The notes under the pieces: generated by a model
Seen by the model: only the letters and a program-made list of their open reading frames with translations
What the model was told of the DNA's origin: nothing
The model's database searches: none
Assembly: GCA_958496175.1 (NCBI GenBank)
Contig: OY292277.1
Coordinates: 45,085,050-45,149,049, forward strand
Source of the DNA: Sisyra terminalis
Lineage: Eukaryota > Arthropoda > Insecta > Neuroptera > Sisyridae
Direction: 5' to 3'
Length of the DNA: 64,000 nt
Translations under genes and position numbers: made by a program
Part shown: piece after piece, positions 58,801-64,000 of the stretch
Layout: each line of letters starts with the position of its first letter
Position numbering within the stretch: position 1 is the first letter of the stretch

Positions 58801-61800
58801 TAGTAATAGATGAACCGAAAAAACAATCTCATTGTGTTGTACGTATACTTATTTTTATATACATGTAAAAAAGTAATAATTTAGATATTATAAATGGCTC
58901 ATAGTCCCTTTTAGGTCGGCCAATATCTGGCGACGTTGCATTTTCTACTTTGTTTTTAATTTAATTCAAGAATAAATCGGCCCATAATGAAAAATTAGTG
59001 AAAACGAGGAAACTATAACACATTAGAATTGAATTAACAAAAAAAAAACAGAACAAAAAATCTAACGTTGCCAAATATTGACCGACCTTAAAGGGACCTG
59101 AGCCTTATAAATATAGATAATGACTGAGTCATTTAATTGAATGGCTAGTTATTATATACCGAATGTCCGTTTAATTTGGGATATCTCAATATTTCAAAAA
59201 TATACTTTATTACAGTATCTTAAACAAAAGTTATTGGGTGCTGAAGCCATAACAAAGTAATAGCATTAAAAAGGACAATAATGATTCGTTTAACAAGTTA
59301 AATGAATTATTCTGTACAATATCGAATTTATCACCTTACATGTATCATTTATCAAATTGAAAAAAGAAAACTAATAATTTTATTTATTTTTAGCTTGATT
59401 TTATAACAAGAGAAGTGTTCATCAAATGTCTATTTGGGTGCTGTGTAATAATTTTTCTACATGCGTACAATTTCGAAAAGAAAATTTATATTGATGTGTT
59501 AAAAACATTAAATTTATCATACTTTCATTTCTATAGAATTATTGAACTAGTTGTCAGTATTAAGGATCATTTATCGAGAGATATTGTTAAATACTTAAAT
59601 TATGTACGTTTGCTTATTAATATCGTTGAAGAATTATCTCATTTATTTAAAGAAATTTTAGGTTGAAGAATCTATTTTGCAAGAGAAAACGTGGGAGTCA
59701 AGCAGTCCATTGTGGACTGTTCTTAAGGGTAGTAATCAAAGTATACCAAACTGTGACGATGTTTTACTTAAGGATATTACGGAAAGTAATCGAGAAAATA
59801 TCAACTCCAATGAACAAGCTATGGAACAGATATTAAATAGAGGTATGAAATCAATGTGTATACAATTGTTTTATGTGTCATTAAATGATAAAGGGAGGAT
59901 TACAGTGGTTGATTTGATAGTATTCACAAAATATGGTCTCATGCACAGATCTGTGCATTTTAGTAGTTAGATATATTATACATTTTGCCTCCAATTTTAA
60001 AGTAATTTCAAACCGATTAATATGTCAAATTTCTTATCGAATAAACGTTTTAAGCTTAAAAATATACGTAAAAACACATTACGTACCATTCATATATCAA
60101 GGTATCCAGCAGCCAAAGATATTTGTAAAGTTAAAATTTTTTATTGCATGAAAGAACTTAATGAAAAATTATAGATTTTAAATTTGACGTAATAATTAGA
60201 TTGGGAAAGATATCGTAAGCATAATGAGTGAAAATTGGCCAGTTTCTAGGCGAGAGATTTTTTTTTAAACAAGGCCACGAAAACATACGAATTTGGTCTG
60301 GAATGTCTGGGGATTTGAAGCCAGACCTTTATATATGGTACAAAAGTATGCGTATATATTTATATGATCACTATTTGAAACTAACGAACAAACATATAAG
60401 CTAAAAAAAACATAAAAAGTAACAACTGGGAACTTGAAGGAATCGAATCTTGGAGGCTAATAAAAATAAAATTAATCAAATACAAAATTACTCACTTTGG
60501 AGTCGAAACTTGAGAATTCACCTAGAATTTTATGTATTTCAGAAGTACTACAGTCAGCTACTACTTCTACATCTGCTGCGGATCGTTTTCAGCAATCACC
60601 AAATCCAAATGCCACATTATATTGTTATTCTCAAAATGCTGGAAATGCTATCGTACTTCCAGTAGCCAATTCTACTTACACATACTCGAATAATACGCCT
60701 CAGAGAAATAATGTAGTTCAAAGACCACGACGTGGTGGATCAACAGGCTTATTCTTCCGAAAGGTAAATAAAATTAAAACAAATTTTTCAACACTACAAT
60801 TACGTTTTAAAAAGTAAATTTCATGAGGTGAATTTAAAATGGTTTTGGAGACAATAACCGTATCAAATTTTCAAAATGTTCATTATTGTGTATGTTTGTT
60901 GGGTGAGAATAAAAATTGAGCATATTTTTAAATGCTACTTAAAGTAGTTTTTAAAAAGGCTCATGTCCCTTTTAGAACCATCAAATCTGGAAGCGTATTT
61001 TCTATTTGCGATTATTTTTTTTATTAATTCAACTCTAATATCGTATAATTACCTCTTTTGTTGGTAAATAATCATCGTTGACCGATTTATTCACGAATTA
61101 AACTTAAAAAAAAAGTAGAAAATGCAACGTTGCCAGATTTGATGGTTCCAAAGGGGACATGAGCCAAAAATTTGTAAGAAAATAATTATATCAGTTTATG
61201 CATTCGTCATCTGGAATTTATTGTATATGAAATCATCCAAAGCAATTTCTTAAATTTTAGATTAGATTTAAATATTCTAGAGTTCCATATTGATATTTCG
61301 CAAGTAATACAATTATCCACTAGTTAATAGCTATTATCAACTACCCACATAGTTTTTTTTTAAAGTTAAACGATGATAACTTATTTTTGACTCAGTTACA
61401 TTTTGTTCTATCTTCTGTGCTTACACTTGATCTCTATAAAAGGATTTAACCGTTTAGGCATATAGTGCCAAAGATATAGTGACCATTTTCTTCATGGTCA
61501 ATTTAAAAATGAACCAAATTTACATAGTTTATACTTTTTACCTATTGAACATTAATTTCACGGAGTATATATAGAAGTACTCCAAATATAATGTTATAAA
61601 AATGGCATAAACAAAGTCCAGTACCAGTAAAGCGCGTTACACTTCACAAAGATCGCACTTGAATCATACGCGGGAAGTGTTGTTGTTATTAGAAACAGTA
61701 AATTCCAATCTTCTGCACAATAGAAACTGTGTTAAGATATGGTACTGCCACAAGTGTGTCTGGAGTACTAACTTATGTTACCATAAGTACATAATTTCGA

Positions 61801-63869
61801 TTTGAGTTAGTACTGCAAACACACTAATGACGGCGCCACATCATGACACATTTTCCTTCATGCCTTTAAAGATTGGATTACCTTCTTAAAATTTTAGTGG
61901 ATTTTAGTACGTTCTGAATTCTTACGCTGTTAGTGACAGAAAAGAGAACTATGATTTAGGTCTGTTATTGTGTACTTGAATATTGGGAAAAAGCCTATAC
62001 CGTTCGAAATCCTTATATCGGAACACGGGGTGGAATGGGGTACCGGGGTGGGATGGGAAATGGAATTAGCGCTTGCTACAGGTGACAAAAACGCGTAAAA
62101 ATCATATTCATTCAGAAAGGTCAGAAGATGCAGAGATAATCTACTTATACGGTCAGAACTTATACTCCAAATCTAATGAAAGCTGGTGTTCCTGCAGTAT
62201 TTGTCAAAAATGGGCACATTTGGCATGTGCTGGGCTAAACACGACGATGGCAGTGTCTTAATCTGCGAACTATGCCAATAACAAGAACCCCATTGCACTC
62301 CAGGCTCATTTCCCGTTGTGCCCCAAGGGATGGGGCAGAATGAGAAATTTCCATTTGTTTTTGAAATCTAACTTTTTAATATTAATTATTAATTTAAATC
62401 AATAAAACCTTTTTTTATTTGTAGAAAATAAATTAAATAAATATATAAATTACAAAACAATGAGATTGTTTCTTTAAACTTCTCGTAAATTGTAATTAAA
62501 GTTTAGGAACCCCGTTGTGCCCCAGGTTCCCCTATCTATACTCCGTGATTAAATCATAAAAATCACAACCCCAAATTTAGTACACTCTTAATAGGTTCCA
62601 AGTTGTTAGTGATTAGTTATTTTTATTCCTTAATGATGCATCCAAAAATTAAAACTGAAGCAAAATTGGATGATTTCATATAGAATGACTTAAAAATAAA
62701 ATAGTCCAAAGTTAAAGTTTTCATAAAATATTTTTTTTTTTAGTTTTACCTCTTGATATCGTTACGACTGACTGATCTTTGTAACAAATTAAATATTGAA
62801 GGTGAATTACGAAGAAAAATATGGACTTGCATTGAATCTACAATTGTGCAGAACATTGATATAATGAAAGATCGGCATCTGGATCAAATTATAATGTGTG
62901 CTGTGTTTTTGGTTTGCAAATTGGAAAATACCAATATGAAAATTGTCAATATTTTAAAAGCGTATCGCCAGCAACCACAATCTGAAAGTCACGTGTATAG
63001 AAGTATAATCTTAACTTCTAATGAGAATCGTGTAGAAAATAAAAACCACGATTTACAACTCGAACGAAACAATGATGTAGTAGCACCAAATGAATTGTCC
63101 GTTTCCTCGACAACCTACGGGAATGGTCAACGGGGCGATTTAATTCTTTTCTATAACTCAGAATATCTTAAATATGGAGCCATCACGTCGTTTATCGCGA
63201 AAACGAGAAACTTGACGTTACAATTATCGCCGTATCCTAAGAAGAGTGCGATAAAACCATTGCAGTGTCGAAGAGTCACAGGCAACATAACCGTTCGTGC
63301 AATGAACAATAATTTCTCACCAAATGCCCAATCCGAAGGAACGATCTCTTATCAATTCAATCGTAGCCCTAGCGAAGTAAGTGTTACAATAAAATTTTAC
63401 TTTAACACATAGCATAAGTGCCACAAAAATATTTTTTAAATATTCATAATCATCTTTTAAACGTATATAACATTGACAAATTTAGGGTTTTTAATAGTAT
63501 TGTTAGAGATACCATGTAGTGTGGGAGATTTACATTGACAAAACATTATGAAGTTGAAACCCTAACAGGTCTCCACCTGTTTCAGGGACCACTAATCTGA
63601 TATCAATGATATATATTTTTAAGCAATGAGAATCAAATTCAAGATCCTAATGAGAACTCCATTAAAGTTTCACTAACCAAAAATTATTATCTTATTTCTT
63701 TCAGGATCTTTCGAGTATTAATTCTATGGTCAAAGGAACAAATACTGAACTTATACAGGGAAAACGATTACTGGGAGATGATGATGCCGAAACAGATGCT
63801 CCTCCTGCAAAGTCTGTTTATCGAAGACTTAATTCCATGATAAGTGATCGAGAAAAATTTAAAGAATAA
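55844..63869 (+). CDS. Rbf: Retinoblastoma-family pocket protein (p107/p130/Rbf-like)
   Basis: Twelve exons: 55844-55990, 56053-56192, 56260-56450, 57486-57698, 57761-58051, 58161-58249, 58467-58838, 59394-59603, 59662-59842, 60543-60763, 62744-63376, 63705-63869. Phases agree and give 950 aa. N-terminal Rb domain (LLNLCNLSLDIFFNKCQLWMDM, then LFEFSWTLFVLL and NRLDLLNPTFPGF). Pocket A is about residues 358-570 (TPLSNLSY, PLSVLTTSANN, LSRDIVKYLN). Pocket B is about 675-770 (GLFFRKFYLLISLRLTDLC, RRKIWTCIEST, DRHLDQIIMCAVFLVCK, YRQQPQSESHVYRSIIL). The C-terminus (SVYRRLNSMISDREKFKE) matches p107/p130. Family role: binds E2F/DP and represses S-phase genes, controlled by cyclin-CDK. Exon 3 must end at 56450; a nearby GT at 56461 would break the frame. 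Introns carry transposons. Confidence 0.93.
56834..57139. mobile_element. Foldback element with degenerate hammerhead-like arms (family D), Rbf intron 3
   Basis: Inverted arms: left GTTTCGTCACGTACCGTGACTTCTTTAG...ATACATAAACATA...CAATTTGTACCTTGAAAT, right its complement ending GTCACGATACGTGACGAAAC. Stem II is GTCACG/CGTGAC in both arms, GAAA is kept, but the catalytic box reads CTAAAGA (left, minus strand) and CTGAGAA (right, plus strand) in place of CTGATGA. Probably dead ribozymes. Confidence 0.7.
58896..59104. mobile_element. hAT-type MITE, copy 1, Rbf intron 7
   Basis: 209 bp with ends GGCTCATAGTCCCTTTTAGGTCGGCCAATAT and ATATTGACCGACCTTAAAGGGACCTGAGCC, and a perfect 8-bp target duplication TTATAAAT (58888-58895 and 59105-59112). 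Confidence 0.9.
60958..61165. mobile_element. hAT-type MITE, copy 2, Rbf intron 10
   Basis: 208 bp with ends GGCTCATGTCCCTTTTAGAACC and GGTTCCAAAGGGGACATGAGCC. Same family as 58896-59104 (GAAAATGCAACGTTGCCA shared). Flanks are A/T runs, so the target duplication cannot be judged. Confidence 0.8.
62050..62532 (+). pseudogene. pogo/Tigger-like transposon 3' fragment with PHD-like zinc finger
   Basis: Translation from 62112 gives SERSEDAEIIYLYGQ, WCSCSICQKWAHLACAGL and, after a frameshift near 62243, DDGSVLICELCQ-stop. This Cys/His pattern is the C-terminal finger seen in many arthropod pogo/Tigger-type DDE transposases. The right end GTTGTGCCCCAGGTTCCCC abuts TA at 62533-62534, fitting the TA target of this group. 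The DDE core and left end are missing. It lies in Rbf intron 10 and is not part of the Rbf coding sequence. Confidence 0.65.
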
Positions 63870-64000
63870 TGTTAAAATACAATTCGTATGCCTTTATAAT
63901 AACTTTGGAATACCCAATGCTACAATCCTAGCCAAAATCATTTAGAAATATATAAAACACGTTATAAAGGCACTTATAAAACACGTTGTATGTGTTTTAT

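Noticed and set aside
62073..62261. PHD-finger-like open frame as a possible Rbf exon
   Set aside because: The Rbf frame joins 60763 to 62744 directly in the expected pocket B order, the finger is frameshifted, and it carries the wording and TA-flanked end of a pogo-type transposon.
1..64000. tRNA, rRNA or other classical RNA genes
   Set aside because: No tRNA-like A/B boxes with a cloverleaf or rRNA text were noticed by eye; a covariance-model scan was not possible.

Overview
The window is eukaryotic nuclear DNA, almost certainly from an insect. It is visibly AT-rich, its genes are split by GT-AG introns (many only 55-80 bp), and it carries insect-type gene families: a nose-resistant-to-fluoxetine acyltransferase, a macroglobulin complement-related protein with an LDL-receptor class A domain, and a p107/Rbf-type pocket protein. 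It is also full of decayed transposons. I cannot name the species.
Layout. (1) 1-3864, minus strand: 5' two-thirds or so of an NRF-6-like membrane acyltransferase gene whose 3' end lies outside the window. (2) 4298-6000, minus: a complete snRNA-activating protein complex subunit 3 (SNAP50/Pbp49) gene, 392 aa in five exons. (3) About 6-44.2 kb: a 38-kb stretch with no gene I can support, packed with repeats: local tandem duplications, mariner, hAT, PIF/Harbinger-like, Helitron, non-LTR, gypsy-like solo LTR and integrase fragments, foldback elements, and several repeat families carrying hammerhead-ribozyme-like cores. (4) 44247-51522, plus: a complete Mcr-like gene, 1742 aa in eleven coding exons, with the thioester site replaced. 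(5) 52914-55078, minus: a complete mitochondrial RBFA-like ribosome-assembly factor, 359 aa in five exons. (6) 55844-63869, plus: a complete retinoblastoma-family gene, 950 aa in twelve exons, with transposon copies in its introns.
The RBFA-like and Rbf genes are divergent and share a 765-bp intergenic promoter region with two E2F-like sites, one nearly perfect and palindromic, which suggests E2F/Rbf feedback on the pocket-protein gene. The other genes show no common pathway and look like an ordinary eukaryotic neighbourhood.
The most unusual signal is in the repeats. At least four families carry the pattern CTGATGA-A-[stem II]-GAAA followed by a self-complementary core such as ACGT. The stem II sequences differ completely between families but still base-pair. 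This is the signature of small hammerhead ribozymes with almost no stem III, a type known from Penelope-like retroelements. The copies sit in direct, single and foldback arrangements. All exon boundaries were read by eye from splice signals, reading-frame continuity and family resemblance; no search was run.
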